Shown here: positions 33,497-43,937 of the stretch, piece after piece | Layout of the letters: every line of letters begins with the position of its first letter | How positions within the stretch are numbered: the stretch's first letter is position 1 | Source: Rozella allomycis CSF55 | Lineage: Eukaryota; Rozellomycota | Reading direction: 5' to 3' | Length of the DNA: 64,000 nt | NCBI GenBank assembly: GCA_000442015.1 | Contig: KE560384.1 | Span: 1 to 64,000 of the forward strand | Notes under the pieces: generated by a model | Databases searched by the model: none | Told to the model about the DNA's origin: nothing | Seen by the model: the letters and a program-made list of their open reading frames with translations, nothing else | Made by a program: the position numbers and the translations under genes

Positions 33497-34005
33497 CCTT
33501 CAATGGGAATGGCTTTTCTGTTTTCAATTTCTTGTTCCTCATTTTTGGGTATTTCAATATTAAGAATTCCATCAGAGTAGTTGGCCTTTATTTCTAATAA
33601 AATTTGACACATTAATTTACCTTCAACCTTGGCATTTTCTGGTAGAGGAAATTGTCTTTTAAAAATTCCATACATCCTTTCTCGGGCCCAAAAAGTTGGG
33701 GTCTCATGATCATGGTTTCCTTTATCTTCCCATGTCTTTTCTGACTTGAGCTCTCCTGATATCATTAATGTGTTTCCGTTCAAAATTTCAAGTTTAATGT
33801 CTTCTTTTTTCACACCCGGCAATTCCGCCTCAATTTTAAAATCCTTTGGAGTTTCAATGACGTCTGCATTCATTTCTCTGTAGTCTTTCATTTTATTTGA
33901 TGTCAAGTGTGGGCTGAAATTGAAGGAGGACTTAATTAAGGGTTCTTCAAATATCTTCGAGATTCGATTCAAGTCATTAATTAATACTCTCTGTAATCGA
34001 TTCAT
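33493..34005 (-). CDS. Small heat-shock protein, HSP20 family
   Basis: Two exons encode 161 residues after removal of a 27-nt intron (33594-33620). The alpha-crystallin domain spans about 48-150: IETPKDFKIEAELPGVKKED, EILNGNTLMISGEL, ARERMYGIFKRQFPLPENA and YSDGILNIEIPK (the A-x-x-x-n-G-v-L end motif reads ANYSDGILNIEIPK). It binds unfolding proteins as an ATP-independent holdase. The intron is a multiple of three with no stop, so unspliced message would code for a 9-residue-longer loop between beta strands. Confidence 0.92.
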   Translation of the reverse strand: MNRLQRVLINDLNRISKIFEEPLIKSSFNFSPHLTSNKMKDYREMNADVIETPKDFKIEAELPGVKKEDIKLEILNGNTLMISGELKSEKTWEDKGNHDHETPTFWARERMYGIFKRQFPLPENAKVEGKLMCQILLEIKANYSDGILNIEIPKNEEQEIENRKAIPIEG

Positions 34006-34029
34006 TATAATTAAAGGCTGCGGTTCTTC

Positions 34030-34080
34030 CTTAAATACTTTTAATCAAGATCATCTAGACTTTTCTGGAATCTAGGGTTA
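34030..34080 (-). promoter_or_regulatory. Possible heat-shock element upstream of HSP20
   Basis: About 60 bases upstream of the HSP20 start there is TTCTGGAA (34063-34070), an inverted nTTCnnGAAn pair as bound by heat-shock factor. It lies inside a partly palindromic TCTAGA...TCTAG stretch. A third unit in exact phase is not obvious, so this is only a candidate. Confidence 0.35.
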
Positions 34081-34337
34081 AGATCATGGAAAATATTCGG
34101 TTGATATATTTTTATTCCTTTTTTAATGAGTTAAAAAAATATTTAAATTAAAATATATTAAAAAAATACATCAACACATGACTTTATTATCTGTAACATC
34201 TTTCGCGGCAAGCAAATGATAAACTGACAAACTTCTTTCCTTATTCCAAGACCACACTTATTTGCCGTTGAACCACTAGGACTATTTGTAAACAACCTTA
34301 GCAGAAGATAGAATTGATTTGACAACAAGTGAGTAAG

Positions 34338-35007
34338 TTACTGTAATTTTATTAATGTATAACCCAAGTCGTGACATAAATACTGTCGAAGTGCTTCGCA
34401 ACCTTTTGTTTCGCAAACTTTAAACCATTTTTGATTTGCAATAGGAAGATCATCCACTGACAATGGTGCCTCCAATCCTAATCTCAAAACATTTAAGTTA
34501 AAATTTTCCTCATGAAATTTAATTCGTTGATGAAATTTCTTTTTTCGACCAACCTTTCTTTTGTCTATAACAGTGCATCCCGAGCATACCAAGCTCGTNA
34601 GAGGAAATTTTTCTTTTATCCATAAAGTTAAATTGAGGATTTCTTAATTGCTATATGGAGCAATAAATTTACCATTGCCGACAACTTCTCGATATGCATC
34701 AGCCCCTGATCTTCCTCTATCTTTACTATTTAGCGATCCTTTCGATTTTACGCCACCAATGAACTTTCCAAATCTACGTTTTTGGTCTTTGCATTTTCCC
34801 TCTGTTAAGAATTCAAATTATTTACCATAAACCTACTTTCGTTTGACACGTATGAGCGAGAATTAAGATTTCCTGCGCGCCTCTGATATACTTTTTGTTG
34901 GCTGGGTTGTGGTAAATAATCTAAAGCCTTGTTTCTGGAGTAATCATCCAATGGCTCCAAAATTGCATGAATCTTGCGTTTAGACAGACTTAATTATATA
35001 CCTCCAT
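34338..35007 (-). CDS. Unknown basic protein with Cys pairs
   Basis: Four exons (introns of 29, 26 and 30 nt) encode about 194 residues. The single N at 34599 falls in frame as one unknown base. The N-terminus is MEIHAILEPLDDYSRNKALD. A middle part is basic and Gly/Ser-rich (KRRFGKFIGGVKSKGSLNSK). The C-terminal half has CSGCTVI and CETKGCEALRQYLCHDLG. The Cys pairs suggest a zinc site. I do not recognise the family. The splice choices are supported by a total exon length divisible by three. Confidence 0.55.
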
Positions 35008-35191
35008 GTCACGCTCCAGTATTCGTAGTTGATTTTCATAAGACGCTTGAAATATTTAAACTGACTTCATATTACTGTATGACAAGTTTTTCATATCGGA
35101 TCACACTCAGAAACTCAATTGGAGTATAATGTTCCGACGATACCAATTTTATCCCGCGTGGAAATAAAAATTGATTGAAACGCGAATTTAT

Positions 35192-36210
35192 TTATTTATT
35201 CTTTGGCTTTTTCCTTATTAAATTTTGACTCATGGTAATAGGTTCGGGATCTTCGAGTCTTCGTTTTTTTATTTCTCCATGACCGATGCACATTGATCTG
35301 TTCCATTCAAGCGCACATTTTCCACTAGTTAAGATTTTATCGATATGCGAGGTTGAGTCAATTGCTTTAATTTCATTGCTAAAATCCGAATGCGTGGTTA
35401 AGTATTCAAGTATGTCATCGAATACGCTATACTGTGACGTCTCCTTTTCATGGAAGTCAGCCATGCTCTTTTCCCCTTCGATATCAACTTTGTGGACGCT
35501 GAAAAGGGCGGCAATTGAAGTTGTAAAGCAAGAATCTAAAGATGACATGAAATCTTCGACTGTGACATTTTCATCGTCCAAATTTGTGAAATGCTTGGAT
35601 TTCGGATCGTCGCTAAAGGTTAGAGGGATAGAATCCCTAGCCTTGTCTGATTTGTTATATGGATATCCGATATTTATATTCGAGCACACATTTAGGTAGG
35701 ATTTAATTTTTTGAAACAATGGAAGCTGGTCAGCGTTAGGAATATGAATCCAAGATTTAGTCCCCGGAATATCTTCTAAGCAATGTATCCACCACCATAT
35801 TAAATCAATATCGTTACAAGGTTTCTTCGTTGGATTTTTATGTGAAAAAGAAAATAGAAAGGATGGCTTTGCACAAGCGATCAAGTGAAATTTACTGCTC
35901 GCGGATTGTTTAATAGCGAATTTGACAAGAGCGCGAGTCACATATTTTTGCAAATTTCTGGGCTTAAAAAGTCCGGTTGAATCTATGTATTGAATATAAT
36001 CATGATATTCCTCTCCTTTCTTTAATGATTGACTTAATAGAGCTAGAACTAAGCAACTACCTTGCTTCACCATATAGAGCGTTTTTCCATCTACACCCTG
36101 TTTAAATAGAATAGATATTTTACCTTGACTTTGAGAAAGGATACTTCTACTTTATACTCTTTTGGAAGCGCTTGTGACAGATAGTCGAAAAATGATGCCG
36201 AAACTGTCAT
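35192..36210 (-). CDS. RTT109: Histone acetyltransferase Rtt109
   Basis: Two exons joined over a 26-nt intron (36098-36123) encode 330 residues. The blocks GSCLVLALLSQSL, LIACAKPSFLFSFS, DIDLIWWWIHCLED and especially IPLTFSDDPKSKHF (usually F-P-D-D-P-K-x-R-H) are characteristic of fungal Rtt109. It acetylates histone H3 Lys56 and Lys9 with Asf1 or Vps75 during replication-coupled assembly. The family is fungus-specific, which supports the fungal assignment. The C-terminal tail is basic (KKRRLED, RKKPKNK). Confidence 0.88.
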
Positions 36211-36263
36211 TCGGTATTTCCAGAAATTCAGAAGTATGTAAACCATATGTTGGAAAATATTCA

Positions 36264-36395
36264 ATGAAGAACAGGTATAAACCGCGAATGCAAAATGAAA
36301 TAATCCGGATTGTATCTATTTTATACATCTACAAGATGGATTTTGGCTTGGAAGAAGCTACAAATCTTTTCAACAAGTATTATGTAAATTTTTAA
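36264..36395 (+). CDS. Small ORF with repeated MDFGLEEA motif, doubtful
   Basis: A 43-codon frame from MKNRYKPRMQ ends KMDFGLEEATNLFNKYY. The DNA for MDFGLEEA recurs at 4389-4418 (MDFGLEEAKII) with the Leu codon changed TTA to TTG, a silent difference. The frame sits just upstream of Rtt109 on the opposite strand and may be a fragment of a repeated gene. No known family is evident. Confidence 0.25.
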   Translation: MKNRYKPRMQNEIIRIVSILYIYKMDFGLEEATNLFNKYYVNF

Positions 36396-36695
36396 ATAAA
36401 TTATTTTTTATTTCATTCGATTCGACTGAATTTCCGTTATTTTGATTTTTGAACAGGGAATCATTGGTTGTTGTAGAAGTAGTTTCACGTTCATTCATTA
36501 AATTACATGAANCTCCATTTCCGTCTTCAACGTGCATCGGTAATGGATGAGTCATTTCCTAGCACAATTTATCAATTAATAAATGATACTCTCTTATGTT
36601 CACTAAATAGGAATATTGGACTAAATTAAGGTGTGATAACTGACGCTTAACCAGGAATTTTTGAAAGCTGATTGATCCAAAAGTTTAAATCAAAA

Positions 36696-38570
36696 ATGGA
36701 CCTGGAGCTAGCACCAATATTAAGACCTAAATATGACGAGTTCAAAGATTCTATAAGGTTTATTAGCAATATATACTCACAAATATCTGAAATAGGAGCA
36801 TGCCAAGTTGTGCCACCAGCCGATTGGAAAAGAACAACAGGATTTGAATGCCTTGATCATCTTAACCAAGTAATAAAGAGATTGTCAGGTCATTAGTGTG
36901 AAATGCCGGTGTATTCTCAAAAACTTCATTTGATTAATGGGCTTCGAAGAGTAGATCACGGCTTGACTCAAAGTTTCGTTACATTCATAAAATCTTTTGG
37001 GGCTAATGGTCATGGAAAGTTATTTTTTATCGGAAAAAACATAAGTTGTTTTGAACTTTCAAACATTATTGATGAGTCTCAAGTAAATTTCTAGCTGGCC
37101 ACAATATTTAGTGGAATATGGAGAAAGTCATTGAAAAAATCGGTATTAATACAAATGAGACATTTGCCATTAAAGAAATTGGATTGTTCTTTGAATATCT
37201 ACTCCTGGTTAAGGAGGTGAAGGCAGAGGCTTTACAATGGGGAATGAGTGTGCACGATTTTTGTAATTCCGGTCTAGTTATCAAGGTTAATGACAGCAAA
37301 GTAAAGCTTTAGAAAATCATTAAACAAAGTTTGTTTGTAAATCATGCAATAAGCAAGTATATTTAAGAGAGTTGACCTTCTGCAGGGTTTGTAAAGACAG
37401 ATTTCACAGTTCGTGTGTATTATCCATTTCTTGCACCAACAAATATTATTGTGTGCGTTGTATTGTTTTGCCCGGGCATGCATTTAGTTTCGAGCAAGTT
37501 GAAGGGATGACAGTAAAAGAATTTGTTCAAAGCTGCGATAATACAGTCGGAAATGAATTGGAAACCGAAAAAGAATATTGGCAAATTTTGGATGCAGGAT
37601 GTTACAAGGCTCTATACGGAGCAAATATTGATTACAAAACATTGCAAAGTGGGTTTGATGATAACAAAAATGATCAATGGAGTCTTTTAAATTTGCCGCG
37701 CATGTCCCTTTTGAAATATTTGGCTAATGACATCCCTGGCCTGACTCACCCCTGGTTATACTTCGGTTCTAAATTTTCTACATTTTGCTGGCATATTGAA
37801 GATCATTCCTTGATGTCAATTAATTATTTACATTCAGGCGCTGTTAAAACGTGGTATATAATTCCACCTGAGTATTCCACTGCTTTTGAATTGTGTTTAC
37901 AAAAAACATTACCCCTTCTGTTCATTAGCCAGCCAAAACTTTTGTATCAGATGAATCTTATTCTTCCATTGGATGTATTGAAGAAGCATGGCATTCCTGT
38001 GTACAAAATAAACCAAGTCCCAGGGACATTTGTGATTACTTTTCCGAATTGTTACCATTCTGGATTCAACAATGGAGTAATGCCTATATTTGTTGAAAAA
38101 TAGTTCAATATTGCAGAGGCTGTTAATTTGGCTCTTCCGCAATGGATCCCATTCGCAATGCAAAGCCTAAATCGCTACGCCATTGACCAGCGACTTAATT
38201 TGTTAAGCGTTGATGAAATAATCATTCAAATGATTGAAAATGACGAAAAAATGTCATCCGAGTAAAAATAATCGAAATATTGGCTAGGATTGTATCCATT
38301 CTAATTGAACAAATATCTACCGAAATACGTATAAGAAGAGCCCTGATTGAGAAGTATGGGGAAGTAAAGATAAAAAAGAAACAAAAACGATATATGAATA
38401 AGCATGCATGTAATAATTGCAAAAAGATATTTTTCTTTTCTTATGCTGCTGTTCCTGAAGGCACTTTGTGCCTTTCTTGTATTCAAGATACTCCAGAATA
38501 CGTCGTTTACGGCCTTTCTAGCGACTATTTAACTTTTTTGTTGGAAAAAGTGAATAAAATCTATTGTTGA
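36696..38570 (+). CDS. KDM5: JmjC histone H3K4 demethylase, KDM5/JARID1 type
   Basis: Six exons (introns of 26-29 nt) give 578 residues. Domain order is JmjN (APILRPKYDEFKDSIRF...ICQVVPPADWK-like), a weak ARID (FVTFIKSFGANGHGKLFFIG), a PHD finger (CKSCNKQ...CRVCKDRFHSSC...CVRC, a full C4HC3 set), JmjC, and a C5HC2-like finger (CNNCKK...CLSC). The JmjC core has FCWHIEDHSLMSINYLHSGA with the iron ligands His and Glu, and the third His in NCYHSGFN. KDM5 enzymes remove methyl groups from H3K4. The protein is far shorter than animal KDM5 (about 1500 residues) because everything after the C5HC2 region is missing. Confidence 0.88.
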
Positions 38571-38792
38571 AAACCACAAGGCCTTTTTGCTATTTGAGTT
38601 TTTAGTATAATATTTTCATGAGGATGCTGATGAATTACAGCGTTTATAATTACCATCTGTTAGTCAACTATACACATGTGGTCCAGACACTGCGCAAGAA
38701 GAAGAGCTGAACTTTAAACCATTTGATCTCCAACGATTGAGATTAAAATGACCTGTCTGTTCACACATTCCTAAAATAATGTAAAGACAAAA

Positions 38793-39263
38793 TTAATAAG
38801 CTCTTTTATATAAATAATGGTCGTCATTTTTAGGATTGCTACGATGGGATCCTTTTACAAAGGGGATCTGTGGAATTTGCGATTTATCATTTCTTGATCT
38901 GTCAGTTGCAATCATTTTTTGTTTTTCTTCTGTATAAACTTGATGCATTTTGACTAAAAAAGACGAAATGCATGTATTACCTAACTCTTTGTAATTATAG
39001 AATGGCGGTAAATCTTTGGCGGACAAGTAGCTTTTATTTGAGCCATGCTGATCCACGCCCAGGAAATCCAATAATTTTTCATGCAGTTTTGGATTTTTAA
39101 AGCTCTTGTTTGCAAAAAGTTTTTCATTGAACGATAGGCCTGATGTAGTTTTAAGGTGATACCAATGTGCAAACTTGTGTTGAAGTGCATCTGATGCCTT
39201 ATTTGTGCTTTTTGGTATTATAACGCTGTCGGGGTTTGTTAAAAAGGGATAATAATCAGACAT
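38793..39263 (-). CDS. HCNGP-like transcription/splicing regulator (SAP30BP homologue)
   Basis: Two exons (27-nt intron without stop) encode 147 residues. The central block LQHKFAHWYHLKTTSGLSFN, KSFKNPKLHEKLLDFLGVDQ matches the HCNGP domain (L-x-x-K-F...F-N-x-x-L...S-x-x-F-x-N-P...L...G-I-x-x). It is followed by a Lys/Glu helix. SAP30BP-type proteins bind transcription repressors and, in recent work, assist splicing of short introns through RBM17. The gene is shorter than animal versions, which have an acidic N-terminal extension. Confidence 0.75.
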   Translation of the reverse strand: MSDYYPFLTNPDSVIIPKSTNKASDALQHKFAHWYHLKTTSGLSFNEKLFANKSFKNPKLHEKLLDFLGVDQHGSNKSYLSAKDLPPFYNYKELGNTCISSFLVKMHQVYTEEKQKMIATDRSRNDKSQIPQIPFVKGSHRSNPKNDDHYLYKRAY

Positions 39264-39338
39264 TTAAATGTGGCTAATTTTTTAAGTGTCCCAGTGGATC
39301 AAATAGAAAATGGAATAAGTTCAATTTAATGAAAGAAT

Positions 39339-42300
39339 TTATTTGTCTACCTTTTCCTTTGAATTATTTTCGTTTTGATTTTCCAAGTCTTTATCATAGC
39401 CCAACAACCAATACGTTCTCATTGAACCTTTTCCCTGATTGCAAATAAAAGAGACTGTTACTTTCACTTGAATTTCACCTCTATATTCAGTTTTGAAACC
39501 GCTTAGTTTTTGAAGGGCATTGTAGGCGGACTCGCTGAGTTGAATTTTCATTGCTTCCGACGTACTCTCCATTCTAGATGCAACATTGATAGTGTCACCA
39601 AATAAGCAATATCTAATGATTGTAGGATTAAATAAGCATACCTTGGTAATTTTAATCCGACAACACCAGTGACACATGGACCTTTAATGTGCTTGAATAT
39701 TCATATGTTACCTAGTCGATGGTGATTACTTTATTAATTTACCTGTGTTGATACCAATTCTTATCTGTAGTTTGAAATCTGGTTTATGTGGCACTGTGAA
39801 ATTTTTGGCTTCTTCCAATAAATGAAGGGCCATTTTTGCGATTTCACCGACATGTTTAATTCCATTCCGTCTAGGCAAACCAGAAGCGACCATGTAGCTA
39901 TCACCTTTGATAAAACATATTGAAAGAATACCTATGTGAAGGATTAAAAATGGTTACCTATTGTTTCTACTTTATAAACGTCATATTGACCAATAATTTT
40001 ATCAAACATTGAATATAATTTATTCAAGAATTCAACTATTTGATTTGGAGTGCTTGAAGATGTCAAATCAGAATAGCCCACAACATCAGAAAAGTAGATT
40101 GTACATTCGTCAAACGATTCTGGCGGAACTGGGATTCCTAATTTGACTTTGATTTTTTAAAAAACCTTTTTGAAGATTTGAAGCAATTTGAGGCGGTAAA
40201 ATTTCTTGTAATAAATTCTTTGCATTTTTCTGGGCTGTAGCCAAAGCGCTAGCCACACCTTATGTTAAGAAATGAATAATGGGAAACCTTGATAATTTTA
40301 TTTTAACTATTTTACCTTTAATTTGAGTTTCTTTCATTATTCGAATTTCTTCTTCTCTCGCTTTGCTTTCTTCTTCTTCTGTTAAATCTCTAATGACCCC
40401 TGTAAAAATATGAAAATCTTCTTCCAAAACTTCAGTGACGGATAAACTAATAGGAAATTCATCTCCATTCTTTTTTCTCCCTGTTACTGTTCTTCCAATG
40501 CCAATAACTTTCTTAATCCCAGTATTTAAGTAATTTGACAGATAAGTGTCGTGATTTGTTGCGAATCTTTCTGGCATCAACATTTTAATGTTTTCTCCAA
40601 CAACTTCTTTTGCTGAATAGCCAAACATATTCTCTGCTGCTTGATTGAATCTTAAAATGATGCCATTCTTTCCAATGCTAACAATTCCATCCAAAACTGT
40701 ATTCAAAACTGAACTCAAAATTCTTCTTTCAACATGCATCTTCTTTTCTGACTCTCTAATAATCAAATTGGATTGTTTTTCTCTTTCCTGCATTGCTATA
40801 ATCTCCTCAATCTCTTTTCTATGATTGCTTCTAACAGTCTTCAAGTAATTTGATTGTTCTTCATCCAAAATTAATAATCTCTCGTTATGGTTTTGCTTCA
40901 TTTGATTGTATTCCTGTAAATGAATCATTTTTGAATCACCTAAATTCATTTCCTTCCTCTTTACCAACGCTTTGTGATTATTAATCATTTCTTCCAATTG
41001 CTTTTCCAATGATTGAATGTGCGAATCATTTTCTACTCCAAATTTATTATCAATTTCCAATTCTTCATTAAATGCCATCGATATCTCGGAATCATTGTCT
41101 GAAATATCTCCTGTAGACCCTTGTGATTGCAACCCCTGTGATTTGGATTTCGATTTGATCGATCTGTTTCTTGTATTATTATTCTTTTTAAAATCTCTCA
41201 TCTCTTCAAATTCATCCTCCTTTTCTTCATTCTCTTCAATCTCCTCCTCTAAGTCAACTTTACTCTTCATTAGCCATTTCTTTCCCCTCATTGACGCTTG
41301 AAGTAAATGTTCTCTTTGGAGTTGTTTCAACTGCATCTTTTGATTTCCCCTCAGTTTTTTCAAGTCATTCGCTTGCTCTGTCTTTATTTTCACCATCTTT
41401 ATTGTTTCCCTCAGGTTTTCAATCTTTTCTTTACTAGCACTAATCTCTGCCTTTTCATTCAACTCAATCTCTACAAAAGAAGAAGCTTGACTAAGCCCCA
41501 GAGATTGCAATTCTTCATAAAACTCTTCTTCTTTTTCTATTCGCTCTTTTCTTTGTCGCATTTCAATAATCTGAATCTCTCTCAATTGTTCACTCTTCTT
41601 TTTATTAATCACCTTCAAGTTATTCATTCTAAACTGGAAATCTTTCATCTTGTCCATCTGCTCATATTCCATCAAATGCTTAGATTCCAATTCATGAAAA
41701 ACTTGCTCATCTCTCATCAATCTCTCTTGCTCTTCTTGCAACTGCCTTTGCTCCCTGATATGTCTCTCCTCCATCTGAACAACTAAAGCTTCATTTGCTA
41801 ATCTCCTCATATCAACACTCTTCTTCAAATTTTCAGCAGCCATCCTACTCGCCTCCTGCTGATGAATCAACATGGCGCGACTCTTTGTCTCCTTGTACAT
41901 CTGCTTCTGAAGCCGCTTTGTGTTCCGCCTATTCTGACGCTCCTGCAATACTCTCAAATGATTCTGCTTCTTATGTTCCATCTCCTCTCTATGCCCCGCC
42001 TTCATCACACTCACCTCCTCCTCGCATCGTCTCTTGAAATACACATCTTCCTCTTTTCTATTTCATAAATTTTAAAAATTTTACCTGCTTAACTCAATCT
42101 CTGCCCTCTTGATCTCATTCTCCACCTCAATAGCATTTCTTCGTAATTCACCAATAATTTGATCAATCATGCACTGTTGTTTCTCTCGAAACATACGAGT
42201 TGCTTCCTCATTTGATAAAACATTCCCTTTATGACCAACTACTATGGGTTCAAATGTAGATGATCTGCTGGGCCGGTCGTTTGCTTGGACTCCTAGTTGG

Positions 42301-42401
42301 TCTATTGATTGTAAAATCTCTGACACTGACAATGATCTACTCAATTTTAATTGAGCTAGATCATTGGTACACTCTTTACTGGCTTTTCTACTGCTCTCCA
42401 T
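39339..42401 (-). CDS. PAS-domain guanylate cyclase with long N-terminal coiled coil
   Basis: With four single and three double introns removed, the protein is about 926 residues. The first 520 or so are mostly coiled coil, very rich in Glu, Gln, Lys and Arg. A PAS domain follows ([56 protein letters not shown]). The class III cyclase domain has [29 protein letters not shown] and [15 protein letters not shown]. The substrate-selecting residues are Glu (KVET) and Cys (YCLFGD), the pair that specifies GTP, so this makes cGMP. Both metal-binding aspartates are present. No transmembrane segment is seen. Zoosporic fungi use cGMP in zoospore steering; a role here is inferred. Confidence 0.88.
39682..39742 (-). 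other. Double intron in the cyclase gene (31 + 30 nt)
   Basis: Between RIGINTG and PCVTGVVG the gene holds 61 bases made of two complete GT...AG units: 39712-39742 (first in transcript, 31 nt, ends ACTAG) and 39682-39711 (30 nt, starts GTAACATATG, ends TTAAAG). The internal junction is AG|GT with no bases between. Removing both keeps the conserved [11 protein letters not shown] motif. Confidence 0.8.
39905..39957 (-). other. Double intron in the cyclase gene (26 + 27 nt)
   Basis: The conserved ETIG-DSYM catalytic motif is split by 53 bases. These form a 26-nt unit (39932-39957, GTAACCATTT...CACATAG) directly followed by a 27-nt unit (39905-39931, GTATTCTTTC...ATCAAAG). Each alone has normal size and ends for this genome. 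Confidence 0.8.
40259..40315 (-). other. Double intron in the cyclase gene (28 + 29 nt)
   Basis: Between TQIKG and [10 protein letters not shown] lie 57 bases: a 28-nt unit (40288-40315, GTAAAATAG...ATCAAG) abutted to a 29-nt unit (40259-40287, GTTTCCCATT...CATAAG). The second donor (GTTTCC) is weaker than usual. Confidence 0.75.
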
Positions 42402-42537
42402 TTCTTATTTCAATAATACAATTGTGCTTGGTTACAACAGAAAACAAATACGGTAACACTTTGACGACTTATAATATTCAACCAAAAATACATTGTAAAA
42501 GCTTAAATAAACAATGTAAGTGATAAAAGTCAATAAT

Positions 42538-43800
42538 TTAAACAGACTTTATTTGAGATATTTCACGAAATAATTCTTCCTCTTGTAATAGATGTATCAA
42601 TTGATTATGTCTAGTCAACATGAGCAATATTCCTTCGTAGCTTTGTTCCATAATTATTGGCGATAACACTTTTAGAATAGCTATCCTAATCAAAGGTCAC
42701 TTTTACCTATGCAGACTTTCAACAAAAAATCTTCGCCAAAATATATAAAGTTATCAAAAACTCTAAGATGCGTTTCATGATCGAGAATGGGAACGAACAA
42801 AGTCATCAACCATTGAATGGAAAAGTCATGCATTTCAACACATTCCCTTTTTAAATGAACATACAAGTTATATTCTTCATTAAACAAAATTTGTTCTAAT
42901 TGCTGTATGTATGGATTTATCTGTTATTATATTGATTAAATGGAATTTACCTTTTCCATTTGTAATGAATATAGAGACTTCAACAATGGGCATTCAATTA
43001 AATTTGCAAATTGTACAAAAGCAATCTCCTCTTGCAAATGTATTATTAGCGGATAAAGCACATAAGTCATTCCTTGAATCTACAACACACAAAAAGGAAA
43101 ATTACATATCCTTTTGAAGGCCTGAAAAACACATATGCCTCCAAAACCCTTTCAATTCTCTTCCGTCTTGTTCTTAGAACCGGACACCTGTCAATATCCA
43201 TTCCTATTAATTTCACAGTGTTCTCTTTGCCGATGGCAAATGGCTTTGCTGACATTAAGAATAGATTTGCTCTCTGCCGATATGTCGCAAAAACGGACAC
43301 TGTCAAGTGCAGATTGTTAGGTATCAGTTTTTGATATATTAAAGATCTGAAAATTCCCGGTATACCCTGAAAAAATGCCTCCTCCATTGAATATTGGTCT
43401 GATGTTTCCCTCTATTAATCTCACATCAATCTTACCCTTTTTGTAGATCAGGAATTATTCTTTTTCTCCATAATGTTGTTCGTGAATCTTTTAGGGACGA
43501 GTCTCTAGAATACGCTGAATCAGTTGTCGGAGTAGGCGATGGTGGGTATATGGCCGTTTCTATTTATAAAATTAAAGCTTTTTACCTGCAATCGACGTAT
43601 TATCACTTTTATGCTGAGAGTAGTAACTCGAATTTCTTCTTATATTTCTTTATTGATGTAATTAATTACGTTTTGTTAAGAAAAAGCAATTTTATTGGTT
43701 CTTATTATTTAGAAAAGAATATTGTACCCCAAAAACATACGTTAGAATATTTTTTAGTCGACGGCTCTCTCCTGGTTGGTTTCAGACAACCGGTGTTCAT
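42538..43800 (-). CDS. TBC-domain Rab GTPase-activating protein (second)
   Basis: Nine exons with eight introns of 26-31 nt encode 347 residues; the exon sum is divisible by three. After a Ser/Thr-rich N-terminus come LWRKRIIPDLQKG, GIPGIFRSLIYQKLIPN, LIGMDIDRCP (the IxxDxxR catalytic arginine), VLEAYVFFRPSKGYIQGMTY (YxQ glutamine finger) and DFSIQWLMTLF, DNFIYFGEDFLLKV. Both catalytic fingers are present, unlike the TBC protein at 10439. The Rab target is unknown. The gene starts divergently, 137 bases from LENG1. The first two exons are the least certain. Confidence 0.8.
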
Positions 43801-43937
43801 TAATTTGGAAATTTTGCAATTTAATTTGTTTTGAATGAAATTTTGATGGTATTGACATTCATTTTGATTTTTTTACCAATAGCTGAATTTATTTTGACCG
43901 CTTGTACGGTGATAATCGTTTCTGTAAATTTCACAAC

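Noticed and set aside
36162-36395. Full 77-codon plus-strand frame beginning at 36162
   Set aside because: Its first part is the antisense of the Rtt109 start (MTVSASFFDYL); only the 3' end with MDFGLEEA was kept as a doubtful feature.
37422-37450. A 29-nt intron in the PHD finger of the KDM5 gene (GTATATTTAA...CTGCAG)
   Set aside because: Removing it breaks the frame and loses a Cys pair; read through, the finger has all eight ligands.
40145-40185. A frameshift at a T6-A6 run in the cyclase gene
   Set aside because: A normal 28-nt intron (GTTTTTTAAA...CAAATTAG) covers the run and joins QKG to IPVPPESF; the whole CDS is then divisible by three.
41017-42068. Several long plus-strand frames opposite the cyclase coiled coil
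   Set aside because: They are mirror images of the Glu/Lys/Gln-rich coil codons, have low-complexity Ser/Leu/Phe translations and no motifs.
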